DNA of 64,000 nucleotides from JAWKSY01 sp041402125 (GTDB lineage Bacteria; Planctomycetota; GCA-002687715; DRQF01), in NCBI GenBank assembly GCA_041402125.1, contig JAWKSY010000005.1:248001-312000 (forward strand). The letters run 5' to 3'. Shown one piece after another: positions 51,102-58,708 of the stretch. Below the pieces are notes generated by a model. The model had not been told where the DNA came from and made no database searches. It saw nothing but the letters and a program-made list of their open reading frames with translations. The translations under genes and the position numbers were made by a program. How positions within the stretch are numbered: the first letter of the stretch is position 1; each line of letters opens with the position of its first letter.

Positions 51102-51853
51102 GCTTCGGTCGGCCCGATCTCGGGGGTCGGACGGCCCTCGTCACCGGCGCCGCGCGCCGCCTCGGACGTCACCTCGCCGAGGAGCTCGCCGCCTGCGGCG
51201 CGACCGTCTTCGTGCACTTCCACCGCAGCGAGTCGGAAGCGGCGCGGGTCGTCGACGGCATCGTGCGGCGCGGCGGACGCGCTTACCCCGTGCAGGCGGA
51301 TCTCCTCGATCCCGACGCGGCCGACGGGATCCTGCGGGCGGTCGCCGACGCGACCGGGCGCCTCGATGTCCTGGTCAACAACGTGGGGAACTATCCGCGC
51401 GGGCCCGTCGAGGAGTCCACTCCCGCCGAGTGGCGCGAGACCCTCGAGGCGAACCTGATCGCGCCGCTGGCGCTCTCGCAGGCGGCGCTCGCCCACTTCC
51501 CGCCCGAGGGCGGACAGATCGTCAACATCGGCTACGCGGGCGTCGACCTCCTGCGCCCGAATCCGAACGCGACCGCCTACCAGGTCTCGAAGACCGGCCT
51601 CCTCATCCTCACGAAGAGCCTCGCCCAGCGTCTCGGGCCGCGCGGGGTGCGCGTCAACATGATCTCGCCGGGGCAGCTCGAGAACTCCGTGGACCTCCCC
51701 GCGGAGGACGAGCTCGCGGCGCGGATCCCGCTGGGCCGGCCCGGCCGGCTCGAGGACATCTCGCGCGCGCTCCTCTTCCTGCTGCAGCCCGACTCCTACG
51801 TCACCGGCGTCAACCTCGACGTCGCCGGCGGCTATCGCCCGCCGTCCCGCTGA
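51098..51853 (+). CDS. SDR oxidoreductase, pteridine reductase (FolM/PTR1)-like
   Basis: A 251-residue Rossmann-fold protein. The cofactor motif is TGAARRLG (16-23), where classical SDRs have TGxxxGIG; 'AARRLGRHLAEELAACGATV' and 'HFHRSESEA' recall PTR1/FolM pteridine reductases. Catalytic Tyr161 and Lys165 (YQVSK) are present, and the 'NNVGNYP' motif replaces NNAG. The usual Ser 13 residues before the Tyr is Gly148; Asp150 may substitute, as PTR1 uses Asp there. Coupling to folB supports reduction of a pterin or dihydrofolate. The C-terminus is followed by a REPIN-like doublet. Confidence 0.85.
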   Translation: MSFGRPDLGGRTALVTGAARRLGRHLAEELAACGATVFVHFHRSESEAARVVDGIVRRGGRAYPVQADLLDPDAADGILRAVADATGRLDVLVNNVGNYPRGPVEESTPAEWRETLEANLIAPLALSQAALAHFPPEGGQIVNIGYAGVDLLRPNPNATAYQVSKTGLLILTKSLAQRLGPRGVRVNMISPGQLENSVDLPAEDELAARIPLGRPGRLEDISRALLFLLQPDSYVTGVNLDVAGGYRPPSR

Positions 51854-51872
51854 TCTCGGCGCGTGCGGTGAA

Positions 51873-51984
51873 GGATGCACATACGGTGCCAGGCACCCGA
51901 TGTGCATCCCGCCGCACCGTCCTCCGTCGTCGAGCCGTCGATCGAGGGGATGCACATCGGGTGCCTGGCACCGTACGTGCATCC
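51873..51984. repeat. REPIN-like doublet C
   Basis: A 38-bp unit (51873-51910) is repeated in inverted orientation (51947-51984) with one mismatch across 36 bp. Within each unit, outer ATGCAC/GTGCAT flanks the core GGTGCCAGGCACC. It sits 20 bp after the SDR stop and 41 bp before the sulfatase ATG. Confidence 0.92.
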
Positions 51985-52025
51985 TCCGGCTTGCAATCGG
52001 CGGAAGATCGGGCGACGGTTGCGCC

Positions 52026-53396
52026 ATGAGACTCCCGATCCTCGCCCTGGCGCTGGTGTTCGTCACCTCTGTCGTCCGCGCTCAGACCCCGCCGCCGAAT
52101 CTCGTCGTCCTCTTCTGCGACGACGCGGGCTACGGGGACTTCGGCTTCCAGGGCCATCCCACGATCCGCACGCCGCGCCTCGATCGCATGGCGGCCGAGG
52201 GGATGCGCTTCACGCAGTTCTACTCCGCGTCACCGGCCTGCACGGCGAGTCGCTACGGGCTCCTCACGGGGCGCCACCCGAGCCGCTCCGGATTCTCCTG
52301 GGTGCTGTACCCGAAGAGCCGGGCCCATCTCGATCCGAAGGAGACGACGGTGGCGGAGGTGCTGCGGGAACGCGGCTACGCGACCGCCATCTTCGGGAAG
52401 TGGCACCTGGGCTTTCCCTGCGAGGCGAACGGGATGAGCCTCGAGGCGCTTCCGCTCGCGCACGGGTTCCAGGAGTGGTGCGGGCTTCCCTACAGCAACG
52501 ACATGCTCCGCCGCGGGCGCGAGGACTACCCGATCCTCCGGCTGTTCGAGGCGCCGGTGCCCGAGGGGCGGACGGCCTTCCTTCCCGGCTACGCCGCCGG
52601 CGAAACGGAACCCGATCAGCGGACGCTGACGGCGCTCTACACCGAGCGTGCGCTCGACTTCATCCGTCGCTCGCGGAAGGGGCCCTTCTTCCTCTACCTG
52701 CCCTACGCGATGCCGCACGTGCCCCTCCATCCGGGCGAGGCCTTCGCCGGGCGCTCGCCCCGCGGGGCCTACGGCGACGTCATCGAGGAGATCGACGACA
52801 GCGTCGGGCGCATCCTCGACGGCCTGCGCGCCGCCGGCGTCGAGAAGAACACCCTCGTCCTGTTCACCAGCGACAACGGCCCCTGGATCATCAAGGGTCT
52901 CGAGGGCGGCTCGGCCGGCCTCCTGCGCGACGGCAAGGGGAGCACCTGGGAGGGCGGGATGCGGGTCCCCGCGCTCGCGCGCTGGCCCGGCGTGATCGCG
53001 CCGGGCACCCGCTGCGACGAGATCGCGACCGCGCTCGATCTCCTGCCGACGGCGGCCGAACTCGCCGGGGCGAAGCGACCGGCCGCGACGAAGCTCGACG
53101 GTCGCAGCCTCGTCTCGGTCCTGCGCGGCCGCGCGGGCGGCCCCCCGGCGCCGCCGGTCTTCTACGGTGGCCCGGGACGCAGTGCGATCCAGGCGGTGCG
53201 GCGGGATCGCTGGAAGCTCCACCTGAAGACGAACAGCCAGACGGGCTCCGACCACGGCTGGCCGGGGGTCTCGCGCGAGAAGCCGCTCCTCTTCGATCTC
53301 GACGTCGATCCCGGCGAGACGCGATCGGTCGCGGCCGAGCACCCCGATCTCGTGCGCGAGCTCCTCGCCCTCGTCGACGCCTTCGAGGCCCGGTGA
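52026..53396 (+). CDS. Exported arylsulfatase-type sulfatase
   Basis: A 456-residue single-domain sulfatase with a signal peptide ending near 'SVVRAQ'. It has 'VVLFCDDAGYGDFGFQGHP' (metal site), the formylglycine motif CTASRYGLLTGR with Cys72, 'AIFGKWHLG', 'FTSDNGPWI' and 'STWEGGMRVPALARWPG', so all catalytic positions are present. It probably hydrolyses sulfate esters of polysaccharides in the periplasm. It is flanked on both sides by REPIN-like doublets and is otherwise isolated, with the minus-strand cluster beginning 180 bp downstream. The start follows a weak ribosome site. Confidence 0.93.
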   Translation: MRLPILALALVFVTSVVRAQTPPPNLVVLFCDDAGYGDFGFQGHPTIRTPRLDRMAAEGMRFTQFYSASPACTASRYGLLTGRHPSRSGFSWVLYPKSRAHLDPKETTVAEVLRERGYATAIFGKWHLGFPCEANGMSLEALPLAHGFQEWCGLPYSNDMLRRGREDYPILRLFEAPVPEGRTAFLPGYAAGETEPDQRTLTALYTERALDFIRRSRKGPFFLYLPYAMPHVPLHPGEAFAGRSPRGAYGDVIEEIDDSVGRILDGLRAAGVEKNTLVLFTSDNGPWIIKGLEGGSAGLLRDGKGSTWEGGMRVPALARWPGVIAPGTRCDEIATALDLLPTAAELAGAKRPAATKLDGRSLVSVLRGRAGGPPAPPVFYGGPGRSAIQAVRRDRWKLHLKTNSQTGSDHGWPGVSREKPLLFDLDVDPGETRSVAAEHPDLVRELLALVDAFEAR

Positions 53397-53423
53397 GGAT
53401 GCCGCGCCCGCGCGCGACGCGGG

Positions 53424-53534
53424 GATGCACGTACGGTGCCAGTCACCCGATGTGCATTTCCGGGCGCATCGGTTTCGCCAGCGTTCGCGTCGGAACGGAA
53501 ATGCACATCGGGTGACTGGCACCGTACGTGCATC
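53424..53534. repeat. REPIN-like doublet D
   Basis: A 38-bp unit (53424-53461) has an exact inverted copy at 53497-53534 across 35 bp. Outer ATGCAC/GTGCAT and inner GGTGCCAGTCACC give each unit its own hairpin. It lies 27 bp after the sulfatase stop and 39 bp from the convergent UPF0316 gene's stop. Confidence 0.92.
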
Positions 53535-53573
53535 TCTTCCACGCAGTGAAGGGGACGAGCGCCTCGTCGGCGA

Positions 53574-54131
53574 CTACTTGCCCTTGCGGCGGAAGAGCGT
53601 CCAACGGCGGGGCGGCGGCGTGCGCACGTAGCTGCTCGCGTGCTCCTTCACGTCGGTGATCGTGTAGTAGGCGCTCGGGTCGTGACGGTCGATCGCCTCG
53701 AGGAGGTGGGGGATGCGCTTGCGCTTCTCGACGAGCAGGAGGATCTCGACCTGGTCGTCGCCGCTCCGGCCGGGAATCTCGACGAAGGAGTAGCCCTGAC
53801 GCGCGAGCTCGGAGGCGAGATCGACGTCGGGATTGTGCGAGACGGCGCGGACGAGCTCGCTGCCGATCGCGAGCTTGCCCTCGAGGAAGATGCCGACGAT
53901 GTTTCCGGCCGCGAAACCGCCCGCGTAGGCGACGGCGAGGTACCAGGCGTCGAGGTTCTGGAGGACGCGGCTGGCCGCCATCAACCAGATCATCACCTCG
54001 AAGAACCCGATCGCGGCCGCGAGGTATTTCCGCCCGCGGAAGACGAGGATCGTCCGGACCGTGCTGAGCGACACGTCGGCGACGCGGGCGCAGAAGATCG
54101 CGACGACGAGGAGCAGGGTGGTGAGCGACAT
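53574..54131 (-). CDS. UPF0316/DUF2179-type membrane protein
   Basis: A 185-residue protein with three N-terminal transmembrane segments ('LTTLLLVVAIFCARVADVSL', 'AAAIGFFEVMIWLMAASRVL', 'LAVAYAGGFAAGNIVGIFLE') and a cytoplasmic C-terminal domain ('QVEILLLVEKRKRIPHLLEA', 'YYTITDVKEHASSY') matching the DUF2179-like pattern. This arrangement is that of the UPF0316 family; its function is unknown, and the soluble domain is suspected of binding a nucleotide ligand in related proteins. It is preceded by a 112-bp spacer and so may have its own promoter. Confidence 0.82.
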   Translation of the reverse strand: MSLTTLLLVVAIFCARVADVSLSTVRTILVFRGRKYLAAAIGFFEVMIWLMAASRVLQNLDAWYLAVAYAGGFAAGNIVGIFLEGKLAIGSELVRAVSHNPDVDLASELARQGYSFVEIPGRSGDDQVEILLLVEKRKRIPHLLEAIDRHDPSAYYTITDVKEHASSYVRTPPPRRWTLFRRKGK

Positions 54132-54243
54132 CGTCGGCCTCCGGCGCGGGCGCGACGAGCCGGAAGGGCCGCGACGCCGGCGCGTCGGCTCTTCTAACAG
54201 CGTGACCGTCGCGGATCAGGGGGCGGCGCGAGGAGCGGGGGGC

Positions 54244-55503
54244 TCACTCCGGATCGCGCCCGATCTCCGCGATCGCGGCCGCGACGGCGCGGCCCGCGAG
54301 GGTCCCGGTCGAGAAGGCGGACTGGAAGTTGAAGCCGCCGATGGGGCCGTCCAGGTCCAGGAGCTCTCCCGCGACGTGGAACCCGGGGGCGAGACGCGAT
54401 TCCATCGTCTTCGGGTCGATCTCGTCGAGCGCGACCCCGCCGGCGGTGACCTCGGCCTTCGGGAATCCCTCGTCTCCCGTCACCGGGATCCGGGCGCGCT
54501 TGAGCGCCTCGATCAGGGCGAGGCGCTCCGGGCGGCGGAGTTCGGAGGCCCGGCGATCGAGCGGGACGCCGGCCGCCCCCAGCAGCGCCTCGCGCAGGCG
54601 GCGCGGCATCGTCTCGGGCAGTCGACCGATCACGCGATCGCCCCCGGGCCGTTCGAGCTCGGCGGAGAGACCCTCCTCGGTGGCGGTGGGGAGCCAGTCG
54701 ATGACGAGGTGCCCGAGGCGGGACGGATCGGGGTTCAGATAGCGCGAGGCGTCCATCGGTCCCGGCCCCGAGAGGCCGCGGTGCGTGAAGAGGACGGGTC
54801 GGGCCCGGCTGAAGACGCGCTTCCCGTTCGCGTCGTGCGCGTGGACGACGGCGTCGGGCGCCGCGATCCCGGTCAGGTCCCGGACCCACTCGAGCGAGAC
54901 GAGCAGCGGGACGAGCGCCGGACGGGGCGTGACGATCGTGTGCCCGAGCGAGGCGCACCACGCGTAGCCGTCGCCGGTGCAGCCCGTCTTCGGGTAGGAC
55001 GCCCCGCCCGCGGCGGCGACGACGCGCCGGGCGCGCAGCGCGCGCCTCGGCGTCCGCACGCGGAAGCCGCCGCCGTCCTCGCGCGCGATCTCGAGCACGC
55101 CCTCGCCCAGCGCGAGCTCGGCCCCGCTGCGCTCGAGACGCCGGAGGAAGGCGCGGAGCACGTCGACCGCGCGGCCGCCCCGCGGGAAGACCTTCTCGAA
55201 GGGGAGTTCCTCGGTCGCGACGCCCTCGCGCGTGAGGAGCTCGCGCACCGCCGTGGGTCCGAAGGCGAGCAGGCCGTGCCGCAGGAAGCGCTCGCCGCGC
55301 ACGCCGAACCAGAGGCCGAGCTCGCGCGGCGGCAGCGTCGAGGTGACGTTGCACTTGGAACCGCCGCTGGCGAGGATCTTCACGCCCGGCCGGGGGTTCT
55401 TCTCGAGGACCAGCGTGCGCGCTCCGGCCTCGGCCGCTTCGGCCGCGGCGAAGAGGCCGGCCGCGCCGGCCCCGATGACGACGACGTCGACATCGAAGCG
55501 CAT
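54244..55503 (-). CDS. FAD/NAD(P)-dependent oxidoreductase, BaiN/HI0933 family
   Basis: A 419-residue flavoprotein: Rossmann motif 'VVVIGAGAAGLFAAAEAAEA', 'LEKNPRPGVKILASGGSKCN', 'FPRGGRAVDVLRAFLRRLE', 'AAGGASYPKTGCTGDGYAWC' and 'TAGGVALDEIDPKTMESRLA', closing with 'GFNFQSAFSTGTLAGRAVAA'. These are signatures of the BaiN/YhiN (HI0933-like) family of putative reductases; BaiN acts on bile acid intermediates in gut clostridia, but most members have unknown substrates. It is 13 bp downstream of orn and probably in the same operon. Confidence 0.9.
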   Translation of the reverse strand: MRFDVDVVVIGAGAAGLFAAAEAAEAGARTLVLEKNPRPGVKILASGGSKCNVTSTLPPRELGLWFGVRGERFLRHGLLAFGPTAVRELLTREGVATEELPFEKVFPRGGRAVDVLRAFLRRLERSGAELALGEGVLEIAREDGGGFRVRTPRRALRARRVVAAAGGASYPKTGCTGDGYAWCASLGHTIVTPRPALVPLLVSLEWVRDLTGIAAPDAVVHAHDANGKRVFSRARPVLFTHRGLSGPGPMDASRYLNPDPSRLGHLVIDWLPTATEEGLSAELERPGGDRVIGRLPETMPRRLREALLGAAGVPLDRRASELRRPERLALIEALKRARIPVTGDEGFPKAEVTAGGVALDEIDPKTMESRLAPGFHVAGELLDLDGPIGGFNFQSAFSTGTLAGRAVAAAIAEIGRDPE

Positions 55504-55516
55504 CGGAGCGCGGCTC

Positions 55517-56074
55517 TCAGTCGCCGTCCGTGAGCGAGGCCCGGAAGACCCGGGTGCGGTAGTGCCGGAGCTCCTCGATCGACTCGCGGATGTCCTCGAG
55601 CGCGCGATGGGCGTTCTTCTTCTCGGGGAGCGCCGGGGCGCCGTACCAGCGCGTGACGAGCTCCTTCACCGAGCTGACGTCGACGTTGCGGTAGTGGAAG
55701 AAGGCCCCGAGGGTGGGCATGTAGCGGTTGATGAAGTTGCGGTCGTGGCTGACGGTGTTGCCGCAGAGCGGCGAGCGACCGGGCATGGCGTGCCGCCGGA
55801 GGAACTCCAGCGTCAGGCGCTCCGCCTCGGCGAGGTCGATCCGGCTCTCCCGCACGCGATCGACCAGGCCCGACTCTCCGTGGTGGCGCTGGTTCCACTC
55901 GTCCATTCCGGCGAGGACCGCCTCCGGCTGGTGGATCGCGAGGTCGGGACCCTCCTCGAGGATCTCGAGTTCCGAGTTCGTGACGATCGACGCGATCTCG
56001 AGGATCGTGTCGTTCTCGACGCTGAGGCCCGACATCTCGAGGTCGATCCAGACGAGGTTGGCGTGATCGTTCAC
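55517..56074 (-). CDS. orn: Oligoribonuclease
   Basis: A 185-residue DEDDh 3'-5' exonuclease that finishes degradation of short RNA (and pGpG) to nucleotides. Acidic residues are Asp11 and Glu13 in 'VWIDLEMSGL', then 'CGNTVSHDRNFINRYMP', and the His/Asp of 'KKNAHRALEDIRESIEEL'. The start is a GTG overlapping the upstream esterase stop (GTGA); further-upstream in-frame codons lie within the esterase gene. Length matches the family. Confidence 0.95.
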   Translation of the reverse strand: MNDHANLVWIDLEMSGLSVENDTILEIASIVTNSELEILEEGPDLAIHQPEAVLAGMDEWNQRHHGESGLVDRVRESRIDLAEAERLTLEFLRRHAMPGRSPLCGNTVSHDRNFINRYMPTLGAFFHYRNVDVSSVKELVTRWYGAPALPEKKNAHRALEDIRESIEELRHYRTRVFRASLTDGD

Positions 56075-56760
56075 TCGGCGTCCTCCGTCGCGAGGCAGCG
56101 ACCCAGGAAGGCTCCGAGGTCGTCGACTTCCTCCTGCACCACCTGGTGCTCCATGGGGTAGCTCTCGAACTCGACCGGGTAGCCGAGCGCCACGAGGCGA
56201 TCCCGCGCCGCTTCGGCCCACCGGTACTTCACCATCGGGTCGTGCGTCCCGTGCGCCATGAAGACCGGGAGGTCGCGGTTCGCGTCCGCGGCCTCCTCGT
56301 CGAGCGCGTCACCCCGGACGAGGTAGGTCGAGAGCGCGCCCAGGCCGGCGAGACGCTCCGCGTGCCGGAGCGCGGTGTGCATCGCGATCGCGCCTCCCTG
56401 CGAGAAACCCACGAGGACGATCCGGCGCGCCGGGATCCCGCGGGCGCGCTCCCGGGCGATCAGCGCCTCGATCTGGCGCGTCGCCTCGAGGATGTCCTCC
56501 TCCGGGTAGTGGCGCTCCTCGTCGAGCATGCTGACGTCGTACCAGGCGCGCATCCGCATCCCGAAGTTGAGCGTGACCGGTCGGACCGGCGCGTTCGGGA
56601 AGATCCAGCGGATGCCCAGCGAGTCCGGCAGGCCGAGCATCGGGATGATCGGAGGGAAGTCGTTCCCGTCGGCGCCGAGTCCGTGCAGCCAGATGACGGC
56701 CGAGCGGGCCTCGCCTCGGGGTTCGATCGCGACGCATTCGAGGAGATCGGTCTCGCCCAC
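56071..56760 (-). CDS. Carboxylesterase / acyl-protein thioesterase-like hydrolase
   Basis: A 229-residue alpha/beta-hydrolase of the YpfH/EstB/APT1 group: 'VIWLHGLGADGNDFPPIIPM', 'IFPNAPVRPVTLNFGMRMRA', nucleophile 'GFSQGGAIAMHTAL', Asp in 'MAHGTHDPMVKYRWAE' and His in 'PMEHQVVQEE', so the Ser-Asp-His triad is complete. Cytoplasmic, with broad short-chain esterase activity in relatives. It starts at a GTG 33 bp after the Mur ligase-like stop and overlaps orn by 4 bp. Confidence 0.92.
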   Translation of the reverse strand: MGETDLLECVAIEPRGEARSAVIWLHGLGADGNDFPPIIPMLGLPDSLGIRWIFPNAPVRPVTLNFGMRMRAWYDVSMLDEERHYPEEDILEATRQIEALIARERARGIPARRIVLVGFSQGGAIAMHTALRHAERLAGLGALSTYLVRGDALDEEAADANRDLPVFMAHGTHDPMVKYRWAEAARDRLVALGYPVEFESYPMEHQVVQEEVDDLGAFLGRCLATEDAE

Positions 56761-56793
56761 GGGGTCGGCTCCGGCTGGAAGGGGGAGGGGAGG

Positions 56794-58209
56794 TTAGCAG
56801 CTCGACTCGGCCGCGTCACCCGACAGGGCCCGGGCGAGACCCCGCGCGAAGCCGTGGAGTTCCGGGTCCCGGGCGCCCATGGAGAGCACGACGTCGCCGG
56901 GGCGCGCCCGCTCGGCGAGGAAGCGACCGATCTCGCCGGGATCCCCGAGGACGACGGCGGACCGCCCTCGCGCGGCGAGGTCGGCGACCAGGTCCTCGGA
57001 GGCGATGTCCTTCACCGCCGACCCGCCGGCGTAGTAGATCGGCCGGAGGATCAGGACGTCGTCGTCGGCGAGGCCCGTCGCGAGGGCCTCGACCAGTTCC
57101 TCGCGATAGAACTTCGTCGGGGCGAAGCCGTGGGGCTGGAAGAGGGCGAAGGCGCGTCCCCGCGACCGGCCGAGGGCCTCCAGCGCGGCCGCGATCTTGG
57201 CCGGGTTGTGGGCGAAGTCGTCGATGACCTGCACGCCGCCGGGTCGCCCGAGCACCTCGAAGCGGCGGTGGATGCCGCGGAAGCCCTCGATTCCCCTCGC
57301 CGCTGCCCCGAGGTCCTCGCCCAGCGCCCGGACGGCGGCGAGGGCCGCGAGGGCGTTGAAGGCGGTGTGGCGCCCGGGTTGGGGCAGACGGATCTCGAGA
57401 TCCTCGACGCGGAGGATCCCGCGGTCGGCGTCGTGGTGCGCGCGGAAGGCGGCCCGCGGGCCGAAGCCGAAGACGAGGCCTCGATCGTGCAGCGAGGCCA
57501 GCGCCTCGTCCTCCGCCACGACGAGCCTCGCGCAGCGGTCGGCGAAGCGGTCGAAGAGCGCGCGCAGCTCGTCCTCGGGCAGATGGTCGCGCTGCAGGTT
57601 GAGGATCAGGCCGAGGTCCGGGGCGTAGCGATCGAGGCTGCGGTCGCTCTCGTCGGCCTCGATCACGAGCGGGCCGCGACCCCGGCCCGCGTTGCCCCGG
57701 TGATCGCCGCGGCGGAGGGCCAGCAGCTCGCCGCCCGTGATCACTCCGGGATCCGCGCCGGCCGCCGCGAGGGCGGAGTGCGCGAGCCCGACGACGGTGG
57801 ACTTTCCGCTCGTCCCCGTCACCGCGAGGGTCGTCCCCTCGTCGACGTGCCGCGCGAGGAGTTCCGAGCGGTGCAGGACCGGGACGCCGAGCTCGCGGGC
57901 GCGGGCCAGGTCCGGAATGGCCGCTTCCACCGCCGTCGAGGCGACCACGCAGCTCGCGCCTTCGACCCCCCGGCCGTCCTGCGGGAGGATCTCGACGCCG
58001 AGCCGCGCCAGGCGGTCCCGCTCCTCGAGCTGGACCCCCCGATCGAAGAACCGGTCGCTCCCGCTCGTCGCCCCTCCCGCGAGGCGTCGGTACTCGGCGA
58101 GGGCGCTCATCCCGGCCCCCGCGACCCCGACGAAGTGGGCCCGACCGCGTCCGAGAAGGGTCGCGATCTCCTCTTTCGAGAGCGGATCGGGAGAGGGGTT
58201 GGGGCTCAA
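56794..58209 (-). CDS. Mur ligase family protein (MurC/Mpl-like)
   Basis: A 471-residue ATP-dependent ligase-type protein: N-terminal 'HFVGVAGAGMSALAEYRRLA', a Walker-type 'AVTGTSGKSTVVGLAHSALA', 'VIEADESDRSLDRYAPDLGL', 'HTAFNALAALAAVRALG', 'HRRFEVLGRPGGVQVIDDFA' and 'AHNPAKIAAALEAL'. Motifs differ from standard MurC (GTHGKTT and DDYGHHP there), so it may be a specialised UDP-MurNAc or muropeptide ligase rather than the essential MurC. No other mur genes are near. The best start is a TTG; no in-frame ATG or GTG gives the full N-terminal domain. Confidence 0.8.
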   Translation of the reverse strand: MSPNPSPDPLSKEEIATLLGRGRAHFVGVAGAGMSALAEYRRLAGGATSGSDRFFDRGVQLEERDRLARLGVEILPQDGRGVEGASCVVASTAVEAAIPDLARARELGVPVLHRSELLARHVDEGTTLAVTGTSGKSTVVGLAHSALAAAGADPGVITGGELLALRRGDHRGNAGRGRGPLVIEADESDRSLDRYAPDLGLILNLQRDHLPEDELRALFDRFADRCARLVVAEDEALASLHDRGLVFGFGPRAAFRAHHDADRGILRVEDLEIRLPQPGRHTAFNALAALAAVRALGEDLGAAARGIEGFRGIHRRFEVLGRPGGVQVIDDFAHNPAKIAAALEALGRSRGRAFALFQPHGFAPTKFYREELVEALATGLADDDVLILRPIYYAGGSAVKDIASEDLVADLAARGRSAVVLGDPGEIGRFLAERARPGDVVLSMGARDPELHGFARGLARALSGDAAESSC

Positions 58210-58281
58210 GTCTCTGTCTCGTATCGTCTTATGGGTTTCAATGGGGCGGGGGGATGCGTGGCGCCGCTCGGGCGCGAATCC

Positions 58282-58309
58282 TTGAAAGCCCGCCCCGTCA
58301 CGCTATCAT
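58282..58309 (+). promoter_or_regulatory. Housekeeping-type promoter of rpmB
   Basis: TTGAAA (58282-58287), a 16-base spacer and TATCAT (58304-58309) lie 41 bases before the rpmB ATG. Hexamers, spacing and the GCCC after the -35 match the promoter of the small basic protein gene. Confidence 0.65.
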
Positions 58310-58350
58310 GCGCGCCCTACAGGATTCGTCCGCGAACGAGGTGAGCAATC

Positions 58351-58635
58351 ATGGCCAGGTGTCAGGTGACCGGAGCCGGCCCGAAGACGGGCAAGTCGAT
58401 CAGCCGTCGAGGCAAGGCCAAGCGCGAAGGCGGTATCGGTAAGAACACCACCGGAATCACCTTCCGGACCTTCAAGCCGAACCTCCAGAAGAAGCGCATC
58501 TGGGTCGCCGAGCTCAGCCGCTGGGTGACGGTCCGCCTCACCGCGAAGGCCCTGAAGTCGATCGACCGCGACGGCGCCTACTCGGTCCTGGTCAAGGCCG
58601 GCCTCGTCAAGCCGCCGAAGGCCAAGGCGAGCTGA
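58351..58635 (+). CDS. rpmB: Large ribosomal subunit protein bL28
   Basis: A 94-residue basic protein: 'MARCQVTGAGPKTGKSIS' and 'FRTFKPNLQKKRIWV' are classic bL28 segments, followed by 'VTVRLTAKALKSIDRDGAYS'. It is a structural component of the 50S subunit. The single Cys near the N-terminus means a zinc-free form. It stands alone with its own promoter and an excellent intrinsic terminator. Confidence 0.97.
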   Translation: MARCQVTGAGPKTGKSISRRGKAKREGGIGKNTTGITFRTFKPNLQKKRIWVAELSRWVTVRLTAKALKSIDRDGAYSVLVKAGLVKPPKAKAS

Positions 58636-58662
58636 GACCCGCCTCCGATCGAGTCCTGCGAG

Positions 58663-58688
58663 AACCCGCCCTTCGAGGCGGGTTTTTT
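58663..58688 (+). terminator. Intrinsic terminator of rpmB
   Basis: AACCCGCC and GGCGGGTT pair (58663-58670 with 58677-58684) around CTTCGA, and the stem runs into TTTTTT. It starts 27 bases after the rpmB stop, a textbook Rho-independent terminator. Confidence 0.9.
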
Positions 58689-58708
58689 CGTGCCGGAAGG
58701 AAAGCGGA

